Shown here: positions 1-6,947 of the stretch, one piece after another
How positions within the stretch are numbered: position 1 is the stretch's first letter
Layout: each line of letters begins with the position of its first letter
Virus record (IMG/VR): IMGVR_UViG_3300027996_002167
Coordinates: 1 to 39,620 of that record
DNA length: 39,620 nucleotides
Origin: a virus
Strand: one strand, 5' to 3'
The notes under the pieces: model-generated
The model's database searches: none
The model's input: only the letters and a program-made list of their open reading frames with translations
What the model was told of the DNA's origin: nothing
Made by a program: the position numbers and the translations under genes

Positions 1-48
1 TTCCCAGTAACCATCTCTTTCACCATCCTTATATTGATTCTTTTTCAT
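1..48 (-). CDS. MORN-repeat protein, N-terminus only (cut by window edge)
   Basis: Only 16 codons are visible before the left edge. They read MKKNQYKDGERDGYWE, the same start as the other MORN-variant proteins in this window (MKKNQ or MIKNQ, then KDG, then GYWE). The start codon overlaps the last 20 bases of the gene at 29-382, so it is the last visible member of the first MORN cluster. Function unknown; see the MORN entries that follow. Confidence 0.75.
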   Translation of the reverse strand, partial: MKKNQYKDGERDGYWE

Positions 49-382
49 CATGATTAATTTTGAATAATTCATAAACACTATTTTCTGTTTTAAACTTAAT
101 ATAGTCATCCTTTTGTTGGATTATTTCAATGATTGGTGTTGTCAACCATGTGAAGCTTTTATCACCAAATGGAGACATCATTAAGCTTGTATTAATGAGT
201 GGTTCATCATGTTTTTGTTTGAAGGTATTATCTTCATTCCATTCAATAAAAAGGATGGCGTTTGATGTTTTGGTTAGACCATCACGTTCTCTTATTAATT
301 TCCAATTTGAGATGGTCATTAAGTAATTCACTTCAGTTACTATATGTGTTAATTTTTTATGTATATTTTCTTCTTCACTCAT
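29..382 (-). CDS. Hypothetical protein, 117 aa
   Basis: Not recognised. It is a soluble, slightly acidic protein with no signal peptide or membrane segment and no repeat. It begins MSEEENIHKKL and overlaps the gene upstream (375-572) by 8 bases, so it belongs to the same transcription unit as the MORN genes. The middle contains NAILFIEWNED and a Trp-rich stretch, compatible with a small beta-rich fold, but no function can be assigned. Confidence 0.7.
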   Translation of the reverse strand: MSEEENIHKKLTHIVTEVNYLMTISNWKLIRERDGLTKTSNAILFIEWNEDNTFKQKHDEPLINTSLMMSPFGDKSFTWLTTPIIEIIQQKDDYIKFKTENSVYELFKINHDEKESI

Positions 383-572
383 TTTTTTTCAAGTTTATTA
401 ACATTATTAGTTCTAGCTCAGTTAATTTGCTATATATTTTTTTAAGGTTATTCCTAAACCCTGGTGGTTCGTGTTCATATGTACCGTTACAACATTTTCT
501 AATGCATCTAAATGCTGATGTATCAATAAGTGTTAATTGATTTATAAGTTGTTCTTTTATTGTATTTTTCAT
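375..572 (-). CDS. Hypothetical small Cys-containing protein, 65 aa
   Basis: Not recognised. The centre holds CIRKCCNGTYEHEPPGF, a Cys-x3-Cys-Cys cluster that could bind a metal, flanked by predicted helices (TIKEQLINQL at the start and KLTELELIMLINL at the end). It overlaps the upstream MORN gene (569-901) by 4 bases in an ATGA-type arrangement and the downstream gene by 8 bases, so the reading frame is well supported by context. Confidence 0.65.
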   Translation of the reverse strand: MKNTIKEQLINQLTLIDTSAFRCIRKCCNGTYEHEPPGFRNNLKKIYSKLTELELIMLINLKKNE

Positions 573-901
573 ATATAAAATTGTTTTATTGTGTTATCTT
601 CTTCATATATTAGTTTACCATTCATGTAGGTGCGCTTGAATATTAACTTTCCATTAGACCAATATCTTTCAGTGAAGCCATGTTCTATCCCATTGACATA
701 AGTTATTTTATATCTTAGTTGACCATTAGGCCAATATCTTTCTGCATCCCCATGAGGTTTATCATCAACATACATGGTTTTATTTTCCAAGTAACCATCC
801 TCACTATATGTTTCTGTGATACCATGTCTAGTATCATCTTCTTTAAGGGTTTCCTTAGAATATAATGCACCATTTGAATAATATCTTTTAACTTGTTTCA
901 T
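569..901 (-). CDS. MORN-repeat variant protein, 110 aa
   Basis: It carries about four units of the YwqK/MORN_2 type (pattern: W or Y, NG, L, K, then Y, NG, H, G), for example RYWPNGQLRYKITYVNGIEHG. It lacks the MKKNQ start of its paralogs and begins MKQVKRYYSNG, but it ends in IKQFYI like them. MORN_2 repeats form short beta-hairpins; in bacteria the repeat is found in proteins annotated as antitoxin YwqK. The role in a phage is unknown. Its start codon overlaps the stop of a vanished upstream MORN gene (898-921). Confidence 0.8.
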   Translation of the reverse strand: MKQVKRYYSNGALYSKETLKEDDTRHGITETYSEDGYLENKTMYVDDKPHGDAERYWPNGQLRYKITYVNGIEHGFTERYWSNGKLIFKRTYMNGKLIYEEDNTIKQFYI

Positions 902-921
902 ATATAAAATTGTTTAATGTT
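898..921 (-). pseudogene. Remnant C-terminus of a MORN gene
   Basis: Immediately upstream of, and overlapping, the start codon of 569-901 the minus strand reads codons for N-I-K-Q-F-Y-I-stop, the same ending and same ATGA overlap seen at the junctions near 1112 and 1273. A stop codon lies two codons before this stretch, so no open reading frame remains. It looks like the tail of a deleted paralog. The stretch from here to 1006 holds nothing else recognisable. Confidence 0.5.
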
Positions 922-1006
922 ACATTAATAAGTGATTGGTGTGAGTGCAATATAGGTTAATTATTTTACTTATGCAAGTAATTTGAATAATATTAAAAAA
1001 AAATGT

Positions 1007-1114
1007 TTACCAACCGAAGTGGATAAACAAAATTAATGTTATTAATACAATGATAACCATGAATAAAAAATCTGAGGTTAATATATCTTTTAAGAATTTT
1101 ATTATATTTTTCAT
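1007..1114 (-). CDS. Single-pass membrane microprotein, 35 aa
   Basis: The frame reads MKNIIKFLKDILTSDF followed by a hydrophobic run (LFMVIIVLITLILFI) and the end HFGW. The start codon overlaps the stop of the upstream MORN gene (1111-1275) as ATGA, the same coupling used between MORN genes, which argues for real translation. A short amphipathic N-terminus plus one transmembrane helix. Function unknown; it might anchor or accompany the MORN proteins. Confidence 0.55.
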   Translation of the reverse strand: MKNIIKFLKDILTSDFLFMVIIVLITLILFIHFGW

Positions 1115-1275
1115 ATATAAAATTGTTTTGTTTGGTCACCATTGTGATGATAGTATTCCCAATATCCATGTTGTTCACCATTCTTATAATTTCCTTTAAA
1201 ACATGGCTTGCTATTGGAATCATAATATTCCCAATAGCCATATCGTTTACCATCCTTGTATTGATTCTTTTTCAT
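1111..1275 (-). CDS. MORN-repeat variant protein, 54 aa
   Basis: A short paralog of the MORN cluster. It starts MKKNQYKDGKRYGYWEYYD, has two repeat units and ends GDQTKQFYI. The last ten residues are identical to the end of the gene at 1272-1508, showing recent duplication. It overlaps both neighbours by 4 bases (ATGA). Soluble; no catalytic motif. Confidence 0.75.
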   Translation of the reverse strand: MKKNQYKDGKRYGYWEYYDSNSKPCFKGNYKNGEQHGYWEYYHHNGDQTKQFYI

Positions 1276-1508
1276 ATATAAAATTGTTTTGTTTGGTCAC
1301 CATTGTGATGATAGTATTCCCAATACCCATCTCTTTCGCCATCCAGATATTTACCTTTATGCCATACCTTACCATTAGAATCATAAGATTTAAAATACCC
1401 CTGTTCTTTACCATCCTTAAAATATCCTGTATACCATGGCTTGCTATTAGGATGATACCTTTGCCAGATGCCATGTCGTTTACCATCCTTATATTGATTC
1501 TTTATCAT
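1272..1508 (-). CDS. MORN-repeat variant protein, 78 aa
   Basis: Three MORN_2-type units: GIWQRYHPNSKPW, GYFKSYDSNGKVW and GYWEYYHHNGDQT, each followed by a KDGK or DGER turn. It starts MIKNQYKDGK. Its end (NGDQTKQFYI) is shared with the next gene downstream. The stop overlaps the next start (ATGA) and its own start overlaps the upstream stop, consistent with translation along one polycistronic message driven from about 2041. Confidence 0.8.
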   Translation of the reverse strand: MIKNQYKDGKRHGIWQRYHPNSKPWYTGYFKDGKEQGYFKSYDSNGKVWHKGKYLDGERDGYWEYYHHNGDQTKQFYI

Positions 1509-1744
1509 ATATAAACTTCTTTTGTTAACTTACCACAGGGCCAATAAACTTCCCAATAACCATGTGGTTTGTCATCCTTAAAATTACGTTTAGACCATAG
1601 CTTACCACTTGGGAAAGTAAATGTGCCATAGCCATGTCGTTTACCATCCTTAAAATATCCTTTATCACTTATGGTTCCATTGGAATGATACACTTCCCAG
1701 AAGCCATGTGGTTTACCATTCTTATTTCTTTGATTCTTTTTCAT
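1505..1744 (-). CDS. MORN-repeat variant protein, 79 aa
   Basis: Three repeat units (GFWEVYHSNGTIS, GYGTFTFPSGKLW, GYWEVYWPCGKLT). The middle unit, GYGTFTFPSG, resembles the classical eukaryotic-type MORN motif (GxGxxxxxxG) more than the variant. It ends KEVYI, matching the gene upstream (1741-1995); the two are evidently a duplicate pair. No signal peptide or catalytic site. Confidence 0.8.
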   Translation of the reverse strand: MKKNQRNKNGKPHGFWEVYHSNGTISDKGYFKDGKRHGYGTFTFPSGKLWSKRNFKDDKPHGYWEVYWPCGKLTKEVYI

Positions 1745-1995
1745 ATATAAACTTCTTTTGTTATCTTACCACAGGACCAATAAACTTCCCAATAACCATG
1801 TGGTTTGTCATCCTTATAATTACGTTTCATCCATAACCATCCATTGGAATGATAACATTCCCAATAGCCATATCGTTTACCATCCTTGTAATATCCTTTA
1901 TCACTTATGGCCCCATTGGCATGGTATTCTTCCCAAAGGCCATCTCGTTTACCATCCTTAAATTCACCTTTAAACATGTTTTTTAAATTAACCAT
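1741..1995 (-). CDS. MORN-repeat variant protein, 84 aa, first gene of the cluster
   Basis: Three units (GLWEEYHANGAIS, GYWECYHSNGWLW, GYWEVYWSCGKIT). It starts MVNLKNMFKGEFKDGK, unlike the MKKNQ start of the others, and lies 46 bases downstream of repeated element A (2041-2124), which probably supplies its promoter or leader. It is the promoter-proximal gene of the cluster extending to the left edge. Function unknown. Confidence 0.8.
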   Translation of the reverse strand: MVNLKNMFKGEFKDGKRDGLWEEYHANGAISDKGYYKDGKRYGYWECYHSNGWLWMKRNYKDDKPHGYWEVYWSCGKITKEVYI

Positions 1996-2040
1996 AATTA
2001 TATTGTTTACTCAAGTCGGTTACGGTGATTATTTGTTTCA

Positions 2041-2124
2041 GTTCAGTCCTTCTTATATACTATGGTATAATTGGTTATTGAGTGGATTAATCCCTCAACT
2101 TAGGGGGGCTGAACCACCCCAAAA
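2041..2124 (-). promoter_or_regulatory. Repeated intergenic element, copy A
   Basis: On the minus strand: TTTTGGGG, GGTTCAGC, then the palindrome TTGAGGGATTAATCC/ACTCAA, AATTATA, and the core TATAAGAAGGACTGAAC at 2041-2057. It lies upstream of the MORN cluster (first start at 1995) and overlaps the last 10 codons of the metallophosphoesterase gene. The core is near-identical to copies at 2976, 3010, 3040, 4492, 4527, 9089 and 11705. Promoter/operator or structured leader; mechanism not shown. Confidence 0.7.
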
Positions 2125-2859
2125 TATTTCTTTTAATTCATTAATATCTAGCAATAAAAATTCTGTATTTTCATATATCATAGAATTGCTTCGATGGAAG
2201 TGACCATATATCCATTTAATAATATTATTATTCTTATTAAGGATTTCATACATGGTTGTTAGGTTTTGTCTTTCTTCATTTAAGTCAGCTATAAGTGTTT
2301 CATCATCTTCCGCATAATTGGAAACGATAGCACCTTTATTTACTGGGTCAGCGAAGTGTGGTGAAGTATGTGTAATAACATAAGAGATATCTCTTATATC
2401 GTTTAGTATTTCTTCATCAAGTATAAATTCTTCACCATACCAATATAGTTCTCTATTTGTGCCTCTACTTGCCATAAGTTGTTGGTCATAGAGTCTTGGT
2501 ATTCTATCTATGCTTATTGCACCACCAACCATAAGGATATTAACACCATCAAGATTAATGATTGTATAATCTGGCACAAGATGCAGATTGGAATAATCCC
2601 TGGAGCCATCAAAGTAATCTGGGTTATCATGATTACCACGAATCACATAGAGTTGACAATTATGTTCTTTTAGTCTATCGTTTAACTTGATTAGACTAGT
2701 TTCATCATTTACTTTATTAAAGCCAACTCCAAAATCACCAACATGGAATAATGTGGTATCATAAATCTTAGAAAGTTTAAGTCTATACATGATGTATTTA
2801 AAATTTCCATGAGTGTCACCGATTACTATAAAGCTATTTAATTTATTCAATTCAGTCAT
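2095..2859 (-). CDS. Calcineurin-like metallophosphoesterase, 254 aa
   Basis: It should hydrolyse phosphoester bonds using two metal ions; the substrate is unknown. The five family motifs are visible in order: GDTHG (residues 14-18), GDFG (41-44), GNHD (75-78), THTSP in the middle, and GHFH near residue 220. The length is normal for the single-domain family. No signal peptide, so cytoplasmic. The C-terminus EIFWGGSAPLS is encoded inside repeated element A, so the element or the gene has encroached on the other. It follows tRNA-Arg on the same strand. Nucleic acid or nucleotide substrates are typical of phage members, but this is inference. Confidence 0.85.
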   Translation of the reverse strand: MTELNKLNSFIVIGDTHGNFKYIMYRLKLSKIYDTTLFHVGDFGVGFNKVNDETSLIKLNDRLKEHNCQLYVIRGNHDNPDYFDGSRDYSNLHLVPDYTIINLDGVNILMVGGAISIDRIPRLYDQQLMASRGTNRELYWYGEEFILDEEILNDIRDISYVITHTSPHFADPVNKGAIVSNYAEDDETLIADLNEERQNLTTMYEILNKNNNIIKWIYGHFHRSNSMIYENTEFLLLDINELKEIFWGGSAPLS

Positions 2860-2879
2860 TGTTCGTTTGGTTTTTTTAG

Positions 2880-2953
2880 TACTCCGAGTAGGGCTTGAAC
2901 CTACAACCTATAGATTAGAAATCTATTGTTCTATCCAGTTGAACTATCGGAGC
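2880..2953 (-). tRNA. tRNA-Arg (anticodon UCU)
   Basis: The minus strand folds as a cloverleaf: acceptor GCTCCGA/TCGGAGT, D-arm with TTCAACTGGATAGAAC, anticodon stem ATAGA/TCTAT with loop TTTCTAA (anticodon TCT), T-arm TGTAGG-TTCAAGC-CCTAC, discriminator A. CCA is not encoded. It reads AGA/AGG codons; AGA is the common arginine codon in this AT-rich sequence. It lies between repeated element B (23 bases upstream) and the phosphoesterase gene. Confidence 0.93.
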
Positions 2954-2975
2954 GAATGACAAATGTGTATACATC

Positions 2976-3118
2976 GTTCAGTCCTTCTTATATACGCCAA
3001 AAACATCCAGTTCAGTCCTTCTTATATATTTAAACGTAGGTTCAGTCCTTCTTATAATATATAATTGGTTGTTGAGTGGATAAATCCCTCAACCTAGGGC
3101 CGCTGAACCGACCCAAAA
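2976..3118 (-). promoter_or_regulatory. Repeated intergenic element, copy B, with three tandem cores
   Basis: The full element lies at 3039-3118: TTTTGGGTCGGTTCAGC, then CCTAGG, then the TTGAGGGATTTATCC/ACTCAAC palindrome, then the core. Two further cores follow downstream (3010-3028, 2976-2994), spaced 34 and 30 bases start to start. The tRNA-Arg gene begins 23 bases after the last core. The 3' end of tnpB is 14 bases upstream. GGTTCAG and CTGAACC can pair to enclose the inner hairpin. Confidence 0.75.
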
Positions 3119-3131
3119 TATTAAGACTTAA

Positions 3132-4439
3132 TTAATCAACTAAGATTGTTTTTGAGTCAGAATGTTTTTTAATTAACTTTTTATATTCTTTTGTATTTGC
3201 TATTGAAATATTTTTTGCTGCGTTATGGTCAGCATTATCTTTATGCCCACAATTTGTGCATTCAAACTGTTCTTGAGTTTTTCTATTATCTCTATCTATG
3301 TGACCGCATTCAAAGCATCTTTGTGATGAGTATTTAGGTGTAACTTTATTTACGGTTATACCATATTTTTTTGCTTTATCGGTTATAAATTGTTGTAATT
3401 GAAAGTAGGACCAATTGCTAAGGACAAAGGTATTAATATTATTACCAATACCTTTTAGGTCTTCAATATTAATTGTTTTGCATTTAGTTTTAAGTGCAAA
3501 TTCTATTACTTGTTTAGAGAGTTTATGGTTATATGTTGTGACCCAATTTTTTTCTGTTGTATTTAATCTATCCAGTGCTTTCATTTTTTGTTTTCTACCT
3601 CTACCACCAGTATTAAATCTTAAGTTTCTTTGTAGGTCTTTTTTCCTTCTCTTTAGCGTTAGTCTTTGATTTAAGAAGTTTTCTCTTGACCCTATTGCTA
3701 ATGATTCATTAGTTGTATTAACTGAAGCATATAGTGGAATATTTAAACCTAAGTCAATACCAAGTGTTTTGTTTTCATCCAGTTCAGCTATTTCTTTTGG
3801 TATTTTAACAACCATTAGGAAGAATAGTTTATTTTTTTTGAATTGTATTGACGAGTCACACATTTTATATTCGCCAGAAGCAATTCTATCCAAGATTGTT
3901 TCATTATCACTTTTATCTCTACCCAATCTTGTTGACATTGGTATGCCAGGGGTTTTGCGAGTTCCAAATATTGTGAAGGTATAGTTTTTATTATTATCTA
4001 ATTTTTTTAGATTATTTATTGTCGTTGACTGAAATGGTATTGGTATACCTCTTCTGTAATTTCTAATACTTTTTCTACCACACAGCACATCTTTTTTATC
4101 TGAGTTATAATTTTTGTGTATAACTGAATTAAGTGTTGACCTAATTATAGATGGGAGAATATTATAAGTTTCTTCATTAATAAATTTGTAACCAATATTT
4201 CTTTCTGAGCATTCAAATATTGTTGATACTTTTTCAGATATTTCTTTTGGGGTGATTATATTTTTACCAGCACCCAAACCAGTTCTGAGTATATCTTTCA
4301 AATAGTTGAGTTGGACTATTTGATTTGCATATTTAAATGTATGATATTCATAATCTCTTAATTGTTTATAGAAATTTTTTCTTTGGTCATTATCTTTTTC
4401 GTTGACAAATATTTCAACTTTTCTTGTTATTATAATCAT
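3132..4439 (-). CDS. tnpB: TnpB-family RNA-guided nuclease (IS200/IS605-type), 435 aa
   Basis: TnpB proteins are RuvC nucleases guided by an RNA made from the 3' end of their element. The RuvC acidic residues look intact: D229 in LGIDLGLN, E326 in NIEDLKG, D404 in NADHNAAKN. A zinc ribbon is formed by C375/C378 and C394/C397. The N-terminal wedge-type region (about 1-200) is present, so the protein is full length. No TnpA transposase is adjacent. Copies of the repeated element flank the gene (C about 53 bases upstream of the start, B 14 bases after the stop). A guide RNA, if any, should arise from the region around 2950-3250 on the minus strand. In phages, TnpB can act as a homing-type nuclease or a repurposed regulator; intact catalytic residues favour a nuclease. 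Confidence 0.88.
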   Translation of the reverse strand: MIIITRKVEIFVNEKDNDQRKNFYKQLRDYEYHTFKYANQIVQLNYLKDILRTGLGAGKNIITPKEISEKVSTIFECSERNIGYKFINEETYNILPSIIRSTLNSVIHKNYNSDKKDVLCGRKSIRNYRRGIPIPFQSTTINNLKKLDNNKNYTFTIFGTRKTPGIPMSTRLGRDKSDNETILDRIASGEYKMCDSSIQFKKNKLFFLMVVKIPKEIAELDENKTLGIDLGLNIPLYASVNTTNESLAIGSRENFLNQRLTLKRRKKDLQRNLRFNTGGRGRKQKMKALDRLNTTEKNWVTTYNHKLSKQVIEFALKTKCKTINIEDLKGIGNNINTFVLSNWSYFQLQQFITDKAKKYGITVNKVTPKYSSQRCFECGHIDRDNRKTQEQFECTNCGHKDNADHNAAKNISIANTKEYKKLIKKHSDSKTILVD

Positions 4440-4491
4440 TTTTACTTTTTTATGTATTTAAAAAATAATTTCATCCAGCTATTAAGCAGAG

Positions 4492-4610
4492 GTTCAGTCC
4501 TTCTTATATACTATTAGAGTATACTAGTTCAGTCCTTCTTATATACTATGATATAATTGGTTGTTGAGTGGATTAATCCCTCAACCTAGGGCCGCTGAAC
4601 CGACCCAAAA
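4492..4610 (-). promoter_or_regulatory. Repeated intergenic element, copy C, with two tandem cores
   Basis: The full element is at 4527-4610 with an extra core at 4492-4510, 35 bases away. The palindrome here is the perfect-looking form TTGAGGGATTAATCC/ACTCAA, followed upstream by CCTAGG, GGCC and GGTTCAGC. It lies between the ParB-like gene (stop at 4623) and tnpB (start at 4439), in the position of a promoter or leader for tnpB. Confidence 0.75.
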
Positions 4611-4622
4611 ATGATTATCTTA

Positions 4623-5561
4623 TTAAATAAGGTGTGGTATGTAATCGTTTGGTAGTCTTATGTTTTTACATTTTTCATTATTTCTATACTTATTCCAAAC
4701 ATATGTTATTAACAACAATAAGTCTAAATTAGTTAATCTATAATTTTTATCAAACTTAGTTTTAATTATTTTATTTCTTAAAGCGTTAATTGGGGATTTT
4801 TCCGTTAAATTAAAACCATTGCATAGGCTTGTTAAGAATTCCTTTGCATCATTTTCATCAATTTCAGCCATTAGATAATAAAGTCCACTAACCAATCTTG
4901 GTCTTAACAAACCACTTGATTTAACACTATTATAAAATTTAATACACCGAGTAATCTTAGCCTCACCTAAGCTATAATAATATTCTAGTAAATCACTATT
5001 GCTAAGGGTTCTATGTGAATGCAAATTTGAACCATATTTACCATTTTTAAACGAATAAATAAATTTAACTGTTGCGGCAACATGAGCAGCGTTTGGAACA
5101 TTATTAACCCCTAAGACATCAGAAGCGGAACGGTTGGTCCCAGTATCAATTGTTTTAAATGTATCTGGATTTAGACCAGTAATTGTAAGTGTGAGTATTG
5201 GTATACCTGTGGCAATAACTGCCAAAAGTCGGTGTTGTCCATTGGTTAAATCACCCTTATAATCAAAAGTAATGGTTTCACCATTTAATTTCCAATTACC
5301 ACTTTCCATTTCACTAATTAAAAAATTAACATTATATTTTTTAATTTTCCTATTTTCATTATTATGGTTTTCTAATAATTCTACAGCTAACTCTGGGGTA
5401 AATGAAACCATACTTCCCTTTAACCCATAATGTTTCCATTCAAATGAAGTGGTACCATCAATGATGTGTGATTCTAAAAGGGTGTTTAATTTAGCCACTC
5501 TAGTAGCGTTGGTAGTTTTTGTAGCACCATTTTTTCTATAAGCAATTTCCTTTTGTAACAT
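4623..5561 (-). CDS. ParB/sulfiredoxin-like domain protein, 312 aa
   Basis: The central block GDLTNGQHRLLAVIATG resembles the ParB N-terminal/sulfiredoxin fold signature (G-x-HR), and the following FKTIDTGTNRSASDVLG is typical of a phage ParB-like family. I chose the ATG at 5561; the frame extends to a TTG at 5633 but that would add 24 residues with no support. The C-terminal 150 residues are helical and unassigned. No partner ParA or parS-like site was seen, so partitioning is unlikely; members of this fold bind DNA or act as nucleotide-dependent enzymes. A separate ParB-like protein occurs at 21932-22699. Confidence 0.7.
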   Translation of the reverse strand: MLQKEIAYRKNGATKTTNATRVAKLNTLLESHIIDGTTSFEWKHYGLKGSMVSFTPELAVELLENHNNENRKIKKYNVNFLISEMESGNWKLNGETITFDYKGDLTNGQHRLLAVIATGIPILTLTITGLNPDTFKTIDTGTNRSASDVLGVNNVPNAAHVAATVKFIYSFKNGKYGSNLHSHRTLSNSDLLEYYYSLGEAKITRCIKFYNSVKSSGLLRPRLVSGLYYLMAEIDENDAKEFLTSLCNGFNLTEKSPINALRNKIIKTKFDKNYRLTNLDLLLLITYVWNKYRNNEKCKNIRLPNDYIPHLI

Positions 5562-5648
5562 AATGTTGTTTTTTAAGTTTATTAAATAATTTAATTGTTT
5601 TACAAATGTATTAATTTTTTCACTATTAACCAAATTTTGGTAAAAAAT

Positions 5649-6101
5649 TTATATGTTAAATAGTTTTTTTAAGTTATTGGAATGGTAATTTTCACATAAG
5701 CCATGTTCGTAACCATCCTTATAATTAGCTTTATAAGATAGCTTACCATTGGAATGGTAAGCTTCCCAATAGCCATGTAGGTTGCCATCCTTATAATTAC
5801 CTTTAGAAGATAGCTTACCATTGGAATGGTAATTTTCACATAAGCCATGTTCGTAACCATCCTTATAATTAGCTTTAGAAGATAGCTTACCATTCCAATG
5901 GTAAGCTTCCCAGAAGCCATGTAGGTTGCCATCCTTATAATTAGCTTTATAAGATAGCTTACCATTGGAATGGTAAGCTTCCCAATAGCCATGTAGGTTG
6001 CCATCCTTATAATTAGCTTTATAAGATAGCTTACCATTCCAATGGTAAGCTTCCCAATAGCCATGTGGTTTACCATCCTTATTATATTGATTCTTTTTCA
6101 T
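5649..6101 (-). CDS. MORN-repeat variant protein with near-identical 24-aa repeats, 150 aa
   Basis: After the family start MKKNQYNKDGKPH come five full 24-residue units (pattern G[YFL][WC]E, YH, NGKLS, K, NYKDG, H) and a partial sixth ending LKKLFNI. Units are almost identical at DNA level, with two alternating versions (GYWEAYH and GLCENYH), so the array has expanded by recent unequal exchange or slippage. The repeats should form a regular beta-solenoid or hairpin sheet. No catalytic site. It overlaps the upstream MORN gene by 4 bases (ATGA). Confidence 0.85.
   Translation of the reverse strand: MKKNQYNKDGKPHGYWEAYHWNGKLSYKANYKDGNLHGYWEAYHSNGKLSYKANYKDGNLHGFWEAYHWNGKLSSKANYKDGYEHGLCENYHSNGKLSSKGNYKDGNLHGYWEAYHSNGKLSYKANYKDGYEHGLCENYHSNNLKKLFNI
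5703..6062 (-). repeat. Tandem 72-bp repeat inside a MORN gene, five copies
   Basis: Five in-frame copies of a 72-base unit, each encoding one 24-residue MORN-type unit. Copies share long identical stretches such as CCATCCTTATAATTAGC on the plus strand. Two alternate sequence types (YEHGLCEN versus NLHGYWEA) are interleaved. Copy number is likely to vary among relatives. Confidence 0.85.
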
Positions 6102-6409
6102 ATGTGAAATTGTTTTATTAGGTTATTTCCATTATTATAATGTTCCCAATATCCATCTTGTTTATCATCCTTATAATTTCCTTTATAATATGGGTTACCA
6201 CATGAAGTATACGTTTCCCAGAAGCCATGGTCTTTACCATTCTTATAATTAGTTTTAGCACTTAACTTACCATCGGAATGATAATCTTCCCAAAGGCCAT
6301 GTGCTTTACCATCCTTATAATTTCCTTTAGAAGATAGCTTACCATTGGCATAATAATACTCCCAATAACCATCTAAATCACCATCCTTATTCCTTTGATT
6401 CTTTTTCAT
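6098..6409 (-). CDS. MORN-repeat variant protein, 103 aa
   Basis: Four units (GYWEYYYANGKLS, GLWEDYHSDGKLS, GFWETYTSCGNPY, GYWEHYNNGNNLI), then the end IKQFHI. I placed the start at the MKKNQRNKDG methionine because nearly all paralogs begin there; an upstream in-frame ATG (6424) would add five residues. It overlaps the gene at 6387-6656 by 23 bases and the next MORN gene by 4. Confidence 0.8.
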   Translation of the reverse strand: MKKNQRNKDGDLDGYWEYYYANGKLSSKGNYKDGKAHGLWEDYHSDGKLSAKTNYKNGKDHGFWETYTSCGNPYYKGNYKDDKQDGYWEHYNNGNNLIKQFHI

Positions 6410-6656
6410 AAGATTTGGTTTCAAAACTATTTAATATGTTTATAAAATCTTCCAGGTCTTTTAAATTTTTAAAGTAATCATTTGTGTGTCCAACAAAAAC
6501 CTTCCATGTTTTATCTTTAACTGAATCATTGGAACATGTTATCAAGTCAATATATTCAGTATCATAGACATAATAGTGGAACTTTTCACCCATATCATCC
6601 GATTCTTCCTTTTCAAACCCTAACTTTATTAATGTTTCTTCAGTTATCATAATCAT
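6387..6656 (-). CDS. Hypothetical acidic protein, 89 aa
   Basis: Not recognised. It begins MIMITEETLIKLGFEKEE and continues with a beta-rich middle (FHYYVYDTEYIDLI, TWKVFVGH) and a helix (LKDLEDFINILNSF). This layout is common among small phage proteins of unknown function that start with an Ile/Thr-Glu-Glu helix. It precedes two MORN genes and overlaps the first of them, so it is likely co-transcribed. Confidence 0.65.
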   Translation of the reverse strand: MIMITEETLIKLGFEKEESDDMGEKFHYYVYDTEYIDLITCSNDSVKDKTWKVFVGHTNDYFKNLKDLEDFINILNSFETKSYEKESKE

Positions 6657-6713
6657 TTTAATTTAGTTTATATAAAAAATTCCTCCATTATTTATTTGAT
6701 TCTTCATATATAA

Positions 6714-6947
6714 TTAATTAGACCATCTAGGACCAGCTTCACAATCATAATCAGTGGCCCTATACAATGATTCAATATGTGTGGTTTCATCTGGGGTTAA
6801 TGTAATGGTTATTGGACAATCCTCCTTTGTGTGTTTATCCAACTTATTGGTTAGCCATGGGAATATGGTGAAAAATAATGTATCTTCTCTACCATATATT
6901 ATTGCAACACAATAATATTTATCCCAATCTGTTATTTGTATTTCCAT
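6714..6947 (-). CDS. Hypothetical protein, 77 aa
   Basis: Not recognised. Soluble, acidic, aromatic-rich (YYCVAIIYGRED, FFTIFPWLTNK), three Cys spread along the chain. Its start shares one base with the stop of the upstream gene (6947-7189), consistent with coupled translation. No motif supports a function. Confidence 0.65.
   Translation of the reverse strand: MEIQITDWDKYYCVAIIYGREDTLFFTIFPWLTNKLDKHTKEDCPITITLTPDETTHIESLYRATDYDCEAGPRWSN

Noticed and set aside
129-540. Plus-strand open frames opposite the first genes
   Set aside because: They mirror minus-strand genes, have unlikely composition and no start context. The same holds for other plus-strand frames opposite clear genes, e.g. opposite DUF2828 (32137-32649) and AsnRS-like (20004-20255).
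993-1486. Long frames MVNDMAIGN and MVNDMASGK across the MORN cluster
   Set aside because: They are shifted readings of the MORN repeats, recognisable by Met/Ile-rich periodic composition. The MORN frame has the conserved start and ATGA overlaps.
2976-3058. CRISPR array formed by the three repeated cores
   Set aside because: The repeats are only 17-19 bases, spacers are 11-15 bases and AT-rich, and single copies of the same sequence occur upstream of other genes. No cas genes.
3132-4439. Cas12-type CRISPR nuclease
   Set aside because: Length (435 aa), RuvC and zinc-ribbon spacing fit TnpB, and no repeat array or other cas gene is present.
5669-6076. Frame of Met/Ile-rich repeats (KLTIPMVSYLIKLIIRMATY) in the second MORN cluster
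   Set aside because: A periodic shadow of the 72-base MORN array, in the frame shifted by one; no start context and implausible composition.
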